Part shown: piece by piece, positions 1 through 10,320 of the stretch
Layout: the number at the start of each line of letters is the position of its first letter
Numbering within the stretch: the stretch's first letter is position 1
Source of the DNA: Xylogone sp. PMI_703
Lineage: Eukaryota; Ascomycota; Leotiomycetes
DNA length: 64,000 nucleotides
Direction of reading: 5' to 3'
Assembly (NCBI GenBank): GCA_021399445.1
Contig: JAJTUQ010000001.1
Coordinates: 8,928,001-8,992,000, forward strand
The notes under the pieces: model-generated
Databases searched by the model: none
The model's input: only the letters and a program-made list of their open reading frames with translations
What the model was told of the DNA's origin: nothing
Made by a program: the position numbers and the translations under genes

Positions 1-1273
1 AGAGGTTGTTGGCTGCAAGGTAGAGGCCACCTATGGTCCATTCTACGTGGGCAGCTCCGCTATCTACATCGGAAATCCATACTAGTGGTGCTGGCGCCGG
101 TTGAAAGGATTGAGTTGTCCCATCGCTAAGCATGTCGCCAATTGTGAGAATATTTCCGGTGATGTTCACTGGGTACCGCAAGGTAGCAGGATACAAGTAG
201 CAAGTCCTCTCCGTCCGTACGCCGGAACAGTCAGCGGGGTTACTGCTGTTGTTTGTGTAAGCTACATCCATGGTGATATAACTGGAAGTAGAGGTATTGC
301 TGGGGTTGAGCAATGTGAAGGGATTAATTGAGAAATTCACACCGAATGGAGAGGCCGCTTCGCCGACGGACTGGTAAATACTGTACTTTATAGGACCGCT
401 AGTTGCGTTACATTTGGCTGAAAGACCACCGGCTTCCACATAACCTACACAGGTATCTTTGCACCCAGAGAAATAGCCTGTAGTGTTAATGGGAGTTTGG
501 CTGTTGTAGCTGTCGAAGGCGGAGATCATGGGTGCCATCATGACTTGCTCATCAGAGCTGCGACCAGCTTGATACCCCGTAAAACCCCAAGGTATCTCAG
601 GTGCAATTCGCGCGGTAACGTTAACTGGTAAAGTCCTCTGGGCAGTTATTACGTTTGAGGCTCTTTGAATCAAAGGCTGGTCGATCGCGATGACGGTGAC
701 GGCAATGCTTCCCAGTGCCACAAGGCTGAACTGTCGACCGGAGAACAGGGCAGGCCAGAGGCTATCGGCATAAGCCCAATTATCATGCAAATCTTTAACC
801 GTGCTTCCTCTGAGCGCTTTATACCACCATGCTATCGTCACACCCTTATTGAAAGCCAAACGCGCGAGCATGTTGGTCCCCGCCATCAGGAAGGCCAGGT
901 AGACCGTCGGCGAGAGAGTCCAGCTAGAAGTAGGCTGGCCGTCCGAAACCACAAGGACTGCAATCGAAGCAGCTATGCATGCTACACAGCCAAAAAGAGC
1001 CAGAACGCCTTGACATGGGAACTGCTTCCAAACTCCAGGCGACCATTCATCTCCTTCTTCCTTTTGCAGTGGATTCCTTGACCAACCCAACTCAGGTTGG
1101 TATTTCGGCTGAGACAAAGCCTCTGTGCTGGAGATAGGGTGAATTTCGACAGTGCTGGCAGTCCCAGGCAGTTTTCTTCGAATCGTCTGTGCACAGGATT
1201 CCCTCGAACCATTACCAAGACGGGAGAGTTCGATATCGGCTAACAAACTACCAGATTCGGAATGCTGCGACAT
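1..1273 (-). CDS. DUF3176 family membrane protein, N-terminal 424 residues (cut by window start)
   Basis: An open frame on the minus strand runs without stop or intron from an ATG at 1273 to the left edge, so the C-terminus lies outside the window. The start context encodes MSQHSESGSLLADIELSRLG, a polar N-terminus. Two hydrophobic segments follow at about residues 90-140 (GVLALFGCVACIAAS, then VYLAFLMAGTNMLARL) and a third at about 180-200 (FSLVALGSIAVTVIAID). After that comes a long, Asn/Cys-rich extracytoplasmic region containing GFTGYQAGR, GCKDTCVGYVEAGGLSAKC and several N-x-S/T sites. This arrangement, with the W-W-Y-K-A-L segment after the second membrane helix, is characteristic of the fungal DUF3176 family, whose function is unknown. 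Family members usually run past 550 residues, so a final membrane helix is expected beyond the edge. The family name is recognition, not a search. Confidence 0.8.
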   Translation of the reverse strand, partial: MSQHSESGSLLADIELSRLGNGSRESCAQTIRRKLPGTASTVEIHPISSTEALSQPKYQPELGWSRNPLQKEEGDEWSPGVWKQFPCQGVLALFGCVACIAASIAVLVVSDGQPTSSWTLSPTVYLAFLMAGTNMLARLAFNKGVTIAWWYKALRGSTVKDLHDNWAYADSLWPALFSGRQFSLVALGSIAVTVIAIDQPLIQRASNVITAQRTLPVNVTARIAPEIPWGFTGYQAGRSSDEQVMMAPMISAFDSYNSQTPINTTGYFSGCKDTCVGYVEAGGLSAKCNATSGPIKYSIYQSVGEAASPFGVNFSINPFTLLNPSNTSTSSYITMDVAYTNNSSNPADCSGVRTERTCYLYPATLRYPVNITGNILTIGDMLSDGTTQSFQPAPAPLVWISDVDSGAAHVEWTIGGLYLAANNL

Positions 1274-2475
1274 GGCGAAGTTGTTCAGTAGCTGTCTAAG
1301 CCTTAAAGTGTATTGGGAAGCAAAGAAGCCCGTCACCTGAAAAGAACTGATGTTACGGTGTCGAATTCTTGTTAAACAAATTGCTGGATTGCCGTGCACA
1401 GACATGAAGCGCCTTAGCGCCTGATTATGGTCGTCTGTTTTTGTAATGAATTTCTGGCCTGAATCATCTCCTGTTTCTCCTGGAATAGCGGCATTAGGGC
1501 TGTGATGAGGGCGGGTCCTGAACGTCTGTCAGCTTACCATTCCTGGACAGCTGTTTTACGCGAAATAGCACTCTACTACACTATTCTTGTCGTAGAGATT
1601 CAGGAGCTCGAAAAGTACTTATGTGAGTTCTCATAATAGGTCTTTAGCAGTCGGAGCTGAGAGGTTAAAGCTATCGTAATAGGTATAGTCGATGGGTCCA
1701 TGGCTTTACGCTAAACCTTTTCCGTTTAATCATGGTTGCAGTTAAGGAAGCTTGAGTTTTTCTACTAGAGTAAATCAGCTGCTAAAATGGAGTTGGTTTA
1801 ATCTCAAATAGTAATAGTTAATGTCCCTGTTGGATTCGGCTTTTAGACCTCATTCTCCTTCTTAATGAGTTGAAAAGCTGAATCCAAATACTCTTTTGCT
1901 CATTTTGCAATAATCCCCGTTGGAACCGTTGCTAGTCACTCTGTACCCTGCTCACGGAATGAGCCTCAAAAACTCATTTTGAACAAGGGGCAGATTTTTG
2001 CGAATTTGTTGCCCACCATCAAGTCAGGCGCATACTGTAAAGTCTCAAGGCATACAGCTTGAACTAGTGTGGTAGGGCAAACGTACACGTTCACGCGTGT
2101 GGCACGTACGTGGCACATCCACCCTTCTCATATGTAGTGAATTTAAATATAATTGCCCGATTTTATATTCAATGACGCAGCTGTTGATATAGCTGGGGGG
2201 TGATTGCTCGATTTTGCCCTGATTCTCAGTGTCCGGACAGACCGGGAAATACGTTCCTGTACAGCTAATTAAGCTATGGCTTACAAATATCCCACACTGT
2301 ATTATCTTCATCCTCAATCTACCTACCAGCGATGTTACAAGGATGAAACGAGAAAAATCTTATGAACTTATTTTGAGTATATTACTAAAAGGATCCCCTC
2401 AAATCTAGAGTTTAATAATCTAGAGTGGTATATGTTTACCCTGGCTTCCCTGTAGCGCAGGACTCAACCCTCCGC

Positions 2476-2507
2476 GGTAAGCAGCCACTCCGGTAAGCAG
2501 CCACTCC
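2476..2507. repeat. Two perfect 16-bp tandem copies (GGTAAGCAGCCACTCC)
   Basis: GGTAAGCAGCCACTCC occurs twice head to tail. Read on the minus strand the unit is GGAGTGGCTGCTTACC, closely related to the three degenerate units at 8648-8697, so the same minisatellite-like motif occurs at two places in opposite orientation. Confidence 0.8.
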
Positions 2508-2969
2508 CAGTGGAGCATACACTAGGCATGCTGTAGTGAAAAAAGAAGTAAACAGGTAGTAGCGCATCTTGATTTATGGCAATACCGGTATGTAACTGTA
2601 TCGCGTTGGCTTATAAGATCATAAATTTGAGATGCCTCGGTATCTCCTTTCGTTAATCTTCATCTTCAATTGGTAACTTGCTAGTATAAACTGTTCTTTT
2701 CAAGCCTCCATCTCGGCATCCTCGTCGTTGCCCTTCTCGAACTCAAGCGGCTTTCCGGCAATCTGACATTGCGGTTCTGGTAAAAAATTTCCACCGCCTC
2801 TCTTGCCTTTCATCTCTCGGTATGTAAGAAAACTTCCCGACGCACGACTCGCGCTTTATGATTTACCATTTGCATACTCGGCGACAAGATTACGCCACAC
2901 CCCGATGCATCTTCCAAATCCGTTGGTATCTATGCCTCGTGCGCCACAGTTATATTGAATAGTATTATT

Positions 2970-3198
2970 CCCTTGGCCGGTGGAAATGGCTCACTTTTTG
3001 CACAAAATTGTCTACGGTTATACAAGTTAATGACAAGGATCTGTCGCATTTGATTGGAGTATTCAGTTAGTAATGCTATTAAGGTTGTCGTACATATTTT
3101 AACCGAACCATTAGTATTAGAGTAAAGTCATTATGCTATGAAAAATGAGTTTGTTTATGCAGTTGTGCAAAAAGTGAGCCATTTCCACCGGCCAAGGG
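2970..3198. repeat. 36-bp perfect inverted repeat with 157-bp loop
   Basis: Bases 2970-3005 (beginning CCCTTGGCCGGTGGAAATGG) are the exact reverse complement of 3163-3198. The right arm lies 9 bp beyond the stop codon of the secreted-protein gene ending at 3207, so a transcript of that gene could fold into a long hairpin. The arms have no further terminal extension that would identify a transposon. Confidence 0.85.
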
Positions 3199-3206
3199 GA
3201 TAGTCA

Positions 3207-3979
3207 TCATAGACCTCCCGGCACCGCTGGAAATTTCAGATTCCCTGCCACTGGTGGCCAAATATCGACTTGTCTGGTAATTGCGGTGGGCTGCGCCGGG
3301 ATACCTGAAGGGGGACAGGTGACATTTATTGAAGCCGTGGCAGTCACCGCCGCTGAACTCGCTAATGTCGTCGGGTCCTGCCCGTTGATCCATTCCACCG
3401 GCTTTGTACCATTGCGTTCTGGAAAGACCCGAAATACTGCGGAATAAAACAGGGGAATGTAATAGTTCGTTGTTTCGATAACGGAGACGCCCCAAGGGCC
3501 CCACGCACAGCTTGTGATTGAGTCGTTGAAGAGCGCGAAAAGACAGAAACTCAAACTGGCATTTAGTTTAAGGTCAAAGTCGTACTGAACTTTCCCCGTG
3601 TTATTGTCTATACATCTCCGGTGCCAAAAGTTAGAATTTTCAGATCACATTACAGTTATTTGGACATCAAGGACGTATTTTCCGTCTGCAGGGGGAGTCA
3701 CTCACAAGGACCGCGCGGGCCCCAGTTATCGGTGGATGTCGCGTTCTGAATGGCGTCTTCTTCAGTGTCGAAGCAAGCAATATCGATGCCAACTGCCATC
3801 GTGTATGGAAGTTTAGTGTATTCCACGATGATGTGATCACCGATGTGGGCAGTGAGGTCGGAAGGACCCTCATCTGGTGGAAATATGAAGCCTTCGCTTG
3901 TCGAAGTGCATTTCACTAGGGATGAGAGCGATATGGAGCCTAAAAGAAGGCGCACAATGCTAAGGCCGAGGGAAGGCAT
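3207..3979 (-). CDS. Small secreted hypothetical protein, 224 aa, two exons
   Basis: Exon 1 (3979-3706) and exon 2 (3607-3207) join across a 98-nt intron with a GTGAGT donor, a CTAAC branch point and a TATAG acceptor, giving 675 coding bases including the stop. The protein opens with a signal peptide (MPSLGLSIVRLLLGSISLSS). A first domain contains GDHIIVEYTKLPYTMAVGID and the second exon begins around NNTGKVQYDFDLKLNASLSF, followed by a Cys/Trp motif (CAWGPWGVSVIET). It ends with a Pro-rich tail (VDIWPPVAGNLKFPAVPGGL). There is no C-terminal membrane helix, although similar two-domain fungal glycoproteins often have one. The stop is only 9 bp from an inverted-repeat arm, so the natural C-terminus may have been lost. 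I do not recognise a named family; export to the cell surface is inferred from the signal sequence. Confidence 0.7.
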
Positions 3980-6542
3980 TTCGAGAGTCCGGCCGATTGT
4001 TACTGGTTAATCGCGAGCGCCTGACATAAGGATATACTATTGGATAAAGTAACACGGGAGAGAAAAATATGTGGACAAATTCAAGGGCACGCTGTCGTTG
4101 TGCCGTGTGCTCAATCAAGTCCTGGTGCATACAGTACTTATTTATAATAGAGTCCAAACAGGGGGTCAAGGCTCTTTGGCAACAGTGGCATGGGAACTCA
4201 CATAAGTACAGTTCCGGCCCTTCCCCCCCAATTGGTATGTTAGTACGCCCCAGCGACGGCAATACTGATGTCTGGTTTCTGAGCGGTCTGTAACCCCCTG
4301 CCAGAGACCTTCCCTTAATCCCCGTCTCATATCATGGGCATGGTGCGGCAACTGAGATCGACGCATCTCCCTCAGCGCCCTTCGTCAACACAGGTACTCT
4401 CGTTGCGGTGAAATCATCCGGGAGCTGTTGGCAGATACTCATAAGCCGTAGCCTGTAAGCCACCGTTATGACATCCTGCCTTACGTACGTTCCACAGGCG
4501 GTGTCCGGATTCAGCCCAGTTAGACAACTCCCGCGCTGATCCCTTCACTACCGTGGCCCATGGTTAAGGGTTCTCTTACGACCTGACTCACAAGAAATCA
4601 GAACACCACTGCAACTGAAGATGTCACATCTGATAGCCCACGGATAACCGAAGAGCTACTTACATAACGTACCTACGTAACGTACTTGTAACAGGAGTAG
4701 TAGACGACAAGCTCAGTGTCGACCACCGTGACCCGACGGAATCAGCGTAACGCCGTGATTCAGGACGATACACAGGTAACAACTACCTGTGAGTGGTTTA
4801 ACCCTTAATTTGTCAGCGCCGGCCACGGATCAGGATAAGACGTGTTTAAGTCCGGTTGGGTTAAGCGAGTTGGACGAGGCGGGATTTACAATGTGTTTTT
4901 ATGATCCATGATGATTGTAAAGTGTAAGACCGAAACCATAACTAATAAGGGGTTACTAGAGTTCGACACCACCCTCCAATCGCCCTACTAATTTTATCGA
5001 TAAATTGGGCTCATTTATATTAGTAATAGCAGTTAGTCATAGGGACAGGTCTACAAATTGATATATTAGATGTAAGATCTCGGTGGAGGGAGTAAGCTTT
5101 GTGGCGTGGAAGTAAGCTTCTTAGTGCTGACCAGATAGATCGAAATGTTATTCCTTTGAGGTTAGAAAGCCGTTAATAAGTAACGATTACTGCGAGCAAC
5201 GAATACGAACATCTTAACATCTCTGCTATGAGACACATCCTAGGTTATTGAGGGCCAACACTGTCTGGGTCCTATCGACCATCCCGAATCTAACTACCGG
5301 TATAGTACTTTTTCAAGAGTGGGCCTTACTGTTACCTAACTGATATATAGCAAGCCGGTGCTATAACTCAAACAGGGTTGTAATATCCGTTAGCGATGTA
5401 AGCAGAAAAGTTGGTTGAGATTACTTGTACAGGCAAACCCCGTTAAGACGATACAATTCATACGCCATCAAAATATCGTCTTATTGAAGTTATCGTAACA
5501 TTAATATTGGATCTTACATAAGCCAATTAACGTAACGTAAATCCCTGTGCACCCGGGCCACCCTGTCTACCGACCCACCCTAAATTTACTGCAAAATCGA
5601 GAAAGATCAGCTCTTGAAAACTTCACAACCATATAATGATCAAAATTTGTATTTCACTTACGTATTTAATAAACAGTCACTATGTAAAATTTTATGTGAT
5701 TAGCGTGCTTGTTTACTGTATTGTAATTATAGTATTTCTGCTTTATATAATTTATATAAAGTGTATACGTAAAGTTAAAGAAAAGTGAAGATAGTTAATA
5801 CAAATAAAAGGTGTAAACACTTTAAACTTATTTTAAGTAACTAGTACGTTAATAATGAAAATGACAAAAGCTTAAAAGAGCCTTATATTATATAATATTA
5901 CGTAAACATCCGTGCGGCTGACACCTAATGATGACCAGCGGAAATGATGTACGCCCGCGGACGCCCGCGGACAGACTTAAGATACGGACTGCCACGGGAC
6001 TCTACCGTGCGCCTTCGAAAACTCGGAGAGTGCTTTGGAAATGTATTTGGTCTGACGTCTGCATTAGCGCTCTCCCATGTTTCCACTACTGGTGGTAGCG
6101 GTCAGACTGCATATGTTGGAAGTGCAACGATCCGATATACTAAGGCTGGGACTGGGAGAAAATGGGCACTGGTTTATGTCCTGCGTTGATTGTTGGTTTC
6201 GTTGCATCTAATTTATTTAGCTGTTACTTCAAGACAGACCACGGGTCTCAGTTCAGCGCAATTGGTTTATTTAGCTTCTCTTGAGAGTACGACAATATCG
6301 CAAATGTGGCATTCGTGAATCATGCTGGATGCACATAATCTCTAAGGGCTATACTGGCACGGTCACTCATAACTTACTGTGGTGATAGAGATGGGCAACA
6401 TGATTGGGTAGTAGCTCCACAGGGATGTTCTTCTTTCCATAATATGATGGTAGGTTCACACACGATAGATATAAACAAGTTTTGAGACTCCATTGGGTAA
6501 TAATTTATATTTTTTATTCAAAAGTTATATTGACAAGTTATC
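3980..6542. other. Intergenic region, degenerate repeat DNA
   Basis: About 2.5 kb with no supported gene; the reading frames present are short and compositionally random. It contains a decayed copy of one terminal inverted repeat of the MITE found intact at 30492-30936 (see 5527-5611), an AT-rich stretch (5620-5920) and a small GCCCGCGGAC duplication near 5953-5973. Confidence 0.6.
5527..5611 (+). repeat. Degenerate solo terminal repeat of the TTAA-flanked MITE family
   Basis: The stretch starts TTAACGTAACGTAAATCCC and later carries CTAAATTTACTGCAAAATCGAG. This matches in order the intact 87-bp terminal repeat at 30492-30578 (TTAACGTAAATCCC, then CTAAATTTACCGCAAAATCAAG) with scattered substitutions and gaps. 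I could not find the matching right end, so this is a fragment. Confidence 0.6.
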
Positions 6543-7445
6543 TTATGGCGCTGGCATCCATGCAGCGATTTCCTGACCGATAATATGAGGATAGTCCTCT
6601 TGTACGAAATGGCTTCCAGTACCAAGATATACGGTTTCTGTGTTTTTCAGCTCTTTGATGTACTTGTTTGCCCGTTCCTCCGTAATGAAAATGCCTGGCT
6701 TCACCCAAAAGAATAATTTGGGCAAATTCGTTTGTGTTAACCATTTCATATAGTTCTGCGTCTTGTCCCAGACATCAGGAGGGCTTCCCATAATCGGGAC
6801 TTCGTTAGGGAATCGCCAGACAGGCTCCCGCGAGGTTGCATCAAGAAATGGCCGTCGGTAGTGCGCCATCTCCTTATCAGTAAGCTGTCGTATGACTCCG
6901 CGAGGCAGCATCCCTTCCACAAACATGTTTTGGTCGATGAGCAGTTCTCGTCCGAGAGGTTGAGTACGGAATGCCTGAAAGCTTTCAGCGAATACTTTAG
7001 GACAGCTCTCCCAGCTGTCAATAGGTACTATAAATTCCATGAATGCAAGACCTCTAATGCGATCTTCATGACGACAAGCCCAGTCGAATCCAAGAGCTGA
7101 TCCCCAGTCATGGAGCACAAGAGTAATTTTCTCTTCCGGAAGGATTGCATCTAAGAATGCATCTAAGTACCGTTGGTGGTCTGCAACCCTGTATTCAAGA
7201 CCGGGAACTTTATCAGAGTCACCAAAACCGATAAGGTCAGGTGCAATGCATCTACTCTTTTCTGATGTGTACGGAATTATATTGCGCCACAGATAGGAGG
7301 ATGTTGGATTGCCATGTAGGAAAACGGTTGTTGGGCCAGTTGATTGACCAACATCAATATATGCAATCTGGCTGCCGAAAACTTCAACTTTCTTCTTATT
7401 GTACGGGAAGTCAGAGGAGATCTCTTTATCTAAGAGAGTCGCCAT
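6543..7445 (-). CDS. Haloalkane dehalogenase (alpha/beta-hydrolase, HLD-II type), 300 aa
   Basis: A single uninterrupted exon encodes a 300-residue alpha/beta-hydrolase, the usual length for haloalkane dehalogenases. These enzymes hydrolyse carbon-halogen bonds to an alcohol and halide. The full catalytic set of the DhaA/LinB (HLD-II) subfamily can be placed. The nucleophile Asp113 and halide-binding Trp114 sit in VLHDWGSALGF. The second halide ligand Asn46 is in HGNPTSSYLWRN. The catalytic acid Glu137 follows strand beta-6 in LAFMEFIVPI, and His279 is in GTGSHFVQED. Epoxide hydrolases lack the Asn/Trp halide pair and carry cap-domain tyrosines, so that alternative is less likely. The gene has no introns, unlike most neighbours, which fits a bacterial ancestry but does not prove it. 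It sits alone, 1.8 kb from a cis-CaaD-like tautomerase gene. Substrate cannot be inferred. Confidence 0.88.
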   Translation of the reverse strand: MATLLDKEISSDFPYNKKKVEVFGSQIAYIDVGQSTGPTTVFLHGNPTSSYLWRNIIPYTSEKSRCIAPDLIGFGDSDKVPGLEYRVADHQRYLDAFLDAILPEEKITLVLHDWGSALGFDWACRHEDRIRGLAFMEFIVPIDSWESCPKVFAESFQAFRTQPLGRELLIDQNMFVEGMLPRGVIRQLTDKEMAHYRRPFLDATSREPVWRFPNEVPIMGSPPDVWDKTQNYMKWLTQTNLPKLFFWVKPGIFITEERANKYIKELKNTETVYLGTGSHFVQEDYPHIIGQEIAAWMPAP

Positions 7446-8204
7446 CTTCGTAGAAATGTGTCTTTTAGCCAGATTAAGAAAGTCAAGAGAAAGATTATAA
7501 AAAATGCTGATATTGATGTGGGAAACTCGGCAACAGTGAATGATATATATATATATATATAGGATACAGTATGTCTGGTAATCTAATAAAGCTTAGTGAT
7601 AAATATTGTTTACTAATCCATTATTATATATATAAGTTAAAAGCAGATTGTAATTTATCAAACTTTGGGTATGTTTCAGCACCCTTTTGTCAACTCTCAC
7701 AGAGATACAACTATAACACGTAAATATTGACTATCAAAAGAATTCAATTTACAGCTTTCCTTTCAATAGTTGTTTATTAATAATTGTTTACTGATCAATA
7801 TTTACTGAACGTTTTTAATTGCACACTTTACAACATGTAGACGCGAGTTAGAGTAGCTCCAAGCTATTTAATCGGCTTCTATTCTACTGCGATTACCGAT
7901 ACCATTACTTTGCTACGGTAAGCGTGCTGGCTCAAACTAATTTCTAGCTATTAACTGGATTTGACTTAGTCTACATGGATTACTAATACTCTTGTTTCAG
8001 AGTGATGATTGATGCAGTAATCAGGATTGATAGTTCATTTGCTAAAATTGATATAGTGAGATGGATGTATTATGGAAGTTTTGTACGATGAGCAAGATTT
8101 CTACTACTAACAAGCATATACGACGGCATCCTAGCATCCATGAGAGAATTTGGGTTATTACGACATCATAAACTAATAATACCTCTCCAGCTTCTGCACG
8201 TCTC
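7446..8204. other. AT-rich intergenic region with (AT)n microsatellite
   Basis: This holds the promoter side of the dehalogenase gene. A TA dinucleotide run lies at about 7542-7561 and a shorter one near 7625. No coding region is supported. Confidence 0.6.
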
Positions 8205-8447
8205 TCATATCTCCGTAGAACCAGCTTCAATATTGATAATTTGCCTCTTCTTGGGTTGCTCTCGTTTATGTTGTTTCTTTAGTACCGCAGGTGGATAGGT
8301 TTCCGGTATTGGGAATGTCAAAAGTAATGCAACCGCGATGAATATTGAATTAATCCAGAACGTCCATCGCCAGTCTCGAGCCTCGACGGTGGCGGCACCA
8401 ATCGCGGGGTCTATTGGTCCAGGCATTATGAGCATAACCACCATCAA
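8205..8447 (-). pseudogene. MFS transporter fragment (drug:H+ antiporter type)
   Basis: About 80 residues on the minus strand read as the middle of a fungal major-facilitator transporter. VEARDWRWTFWINSIFIAV is the end of a helix, the conserved W-R-W-T-F-W-I-N loop and the next helix; FPIPETYPPAVLKKQHKR is the start of the cytoplasmic central loop. The family has 12-14 helices over about 500 residues, so this is only a fifth to a sixth of the gene. It opens in non-homologous sequence and ends at a TGA. It is a truncated relic with no plausible product. Confidence 0.75.
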
Positions 8448-9250
8448 AGCTCTACTTCATTGCCTGAAGCACTGAGCAAAATTTGTGGTGGACAAGGGGC
8501 AGAAATTTTGATGCACATTACCGCGTATGCCGGCTTCGGTCGATTTGACGACGAATCCTTGCCACGCATGAACAATGCATACCTAACTCTGTAATACGGT
8601 ATGCTCACTGACACGGCAGGCTGCCTCAAAGGACAGCTTGACGAGATGGCTGCTTACCGGGGTGGGCCGCTTACCGGGATGGCGTCTTACCGGGACGGAC
8701 TGTTGCTTATTGGTGGTGGCGCGCCAGGGCACGGAGCCTCTTAAGGAGAGGCCTGTTGAAATCATAGTGGTTGGAAATCGTGTCAGCAAAGGATTCTTCT
8801 AACCGTCAGGATTACTTTGATCCTTCTTGAGTATCACGATCTAGTATCTCTTATAAGGTCCACGAGATATAGGAATTTTAACTTGGCCTCAAAAACTAGA
8901 TATGAGTTATTAGCTCTGAAGAATCGTAGTATACTGTAGTGAATGTGTAACCTTATAATGCACAACTTTAACCCTCGTGTAGACTCCGGTAAGGATGCTT
9001 GTCAGTCAAGTATGAGTAGATGTAGACTACAACACCCTCAAATATACAAGACTTATTCAACAGGCATACACGACGATGCAAGTTGGACTTGGAGTTTATT
9101 TGGGCTTCTGAAACGCGTGGGTAGTATAAAATCATGTTGAAGGTTCATAATAATACTGGAGTTGGAAATATATAGATCTCATCTGCTTGAGATGAATAAA
9201 TATCTCCTTCCTTCTGATGATTTTGATCCAGGTGAGTATCCAAGCGACGA
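8448..9250. other. Intergenic region
   Basis: No gene supported. It contains the three-unit CTTACCGGG minisatellite (8648-8697). A short frame at 8943-9140 has no recognisable features. Confidence 0.55.
8648..8697. repeat. Three degenerate 16-17-bp tandem units (core CTTACCGGG)
   Basis: Three successive units share the consensus GGCNGCTTACCGGGRTG: GGCTGCTTACCGGGGTG, GGCCGCTTACCGGGATG, GGCGTCTTACCGGGACG. The unit matches the inverse of the duplication at 2476-2507. Confidence 0.75.
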
Positions 9251-9952
9251 TTAGAGCAAGTCTTTCATATCATCTCTCTCTTGAGCCTCTCTGAGCATGT
9301 CCTGAATTTCTGTATCATGATAAACCTCAGCCTGCTGTTTAAAATAAGCCATATTATTCTTGAACCAGTCGCTTTCCTCTCCGGCCTAAACTGTTAGTGA
9401 GTCATAATATTCCAGTTATAAGGTATAGAAAAATATACCCCAGGTATAACGACGCCATGTTTAAGTGCAGCAAGCATAGGGTGGAACACAACGAGATGCA
9501 ATTTCTTCAAGCGCTCCACGTCTTCTCCTCTTAGGTTTGAATACAATTCGGTAGCTATCTCAGTGTCATTAACAATCTCACACCATTTGGCCTCTATTTT
9601 TCTAGCAGTGGCATCGAATATGTCTTTTGTTCGGTTGGACTTGTGCGCACCATCGCAATAACACGATTTGGGGATTCCGGACGAGCTTTACCGGCTACAT
9701 AATAGTCGTTGGCTGTTATGGTATTGGTAAAGTTGACATTGACAAAAAGGGAAGGAGTATGGAATGTAGAAGTATGCATTTGGGTGATGAATGATGCTAA
9801 TGCATCATTTTGTTGAAGTGAGAGTGGAAATGAGTGGTAAACCTGTAATATATTCGTTTGTTAATCGAGAATGCTCTTCTCTGTAGCCTAACGAAATAGA
9901 ACATCCAGGTTGCTTGAGGAGTGAACATAGAACACACCTCATAAAGTGGCAT
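9251..9952 (-). pseudogene. cis-3-chloroacrylate dehalogenase-like tautomerase (Tautomerase_3), 1-nt frameshift
   Basis: Three exons are readable: 9952-9938 (MPLYE), 9842-9439 and 9385-9251. Both introns are clean; the second has a GTATAT donor, a CACTAAC branch and a TTAG acceptor. The family is the tautomerase superfamily related to cis-CaaD. The N-terminal proline left after Met removal is the expected catalytic base, His27 of the mature chain aligns with the family His28, and NRVIAMVRTSP carries the substrate-binding arginines. The fungal C-terminal extension (LHLVVFHPMLAALKHG, then YHDTEIQDMLREAQERDD) is present. Between 9624 and 9632 the frame slips by one base at an A-rich run: upstream reads RTSPTEQK, downstream must read DIFDATARKIEAKW. 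One missing base would give about 184 residues. The gene is either recently inactivated or carries a sequencing error. Confidence 0.8.
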
Positions 9953-10320
9953 TTTTAAAGATATAATGAGCAAAAAGTATTAGAAGCTTTGCAACATATG
10001 CTTCTCTCGTTTTCGATGACTGGCAATTGGGCCAAAATAGAGTCGGAGAGCGCGGTACATGTCTAATATATGGTGGTGGCTCATAAAATGTTTCAGCAAC
10101 TAAAACCAATCCAAGATCAGATTAAGTGCTAATTTGATTAAAAGTGCGTAGCTTCAAAAGACAAAGCAAAGACCACAAAATACAGGGTTAAACTTTGTAG
10201 CCCAGCCAGAAAACTTATCCACAAGTAATTTACCTCTAGGCTCTAAAGAATTAATCAACTCCTAGATCCTCATCCGAAAAAGCTATAGCGTTAAGAGGAA
10301 TCAATGAAATACAGTAGCTT
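9953..10320. other. Intergenic spacer
   Basis: Nothing beyond the upstream region of the tautomerase gene is seen here. Confidence 0.5.

Larger units (their letters stand above)
1274..3206. other. Intergenic region with short repeats, no supported gene
   Basis: No convincing reading frame, tRNA or known element is visible. It holds the upstream region of the DUF3176 gene, a perfect 16-bp tandem duplication at 2476-2507, and both arms of a 36-bp inverted repeat (2970-3005 and 3163-3198), listed separately. The longest frame (2045-2317, minus) has no recognisable composition. Confidence 0.6.

Noticed and set aside
2045..2317. 90-codon minus-strand frame
   Set aside because: No recognisable protein features; probably chance.
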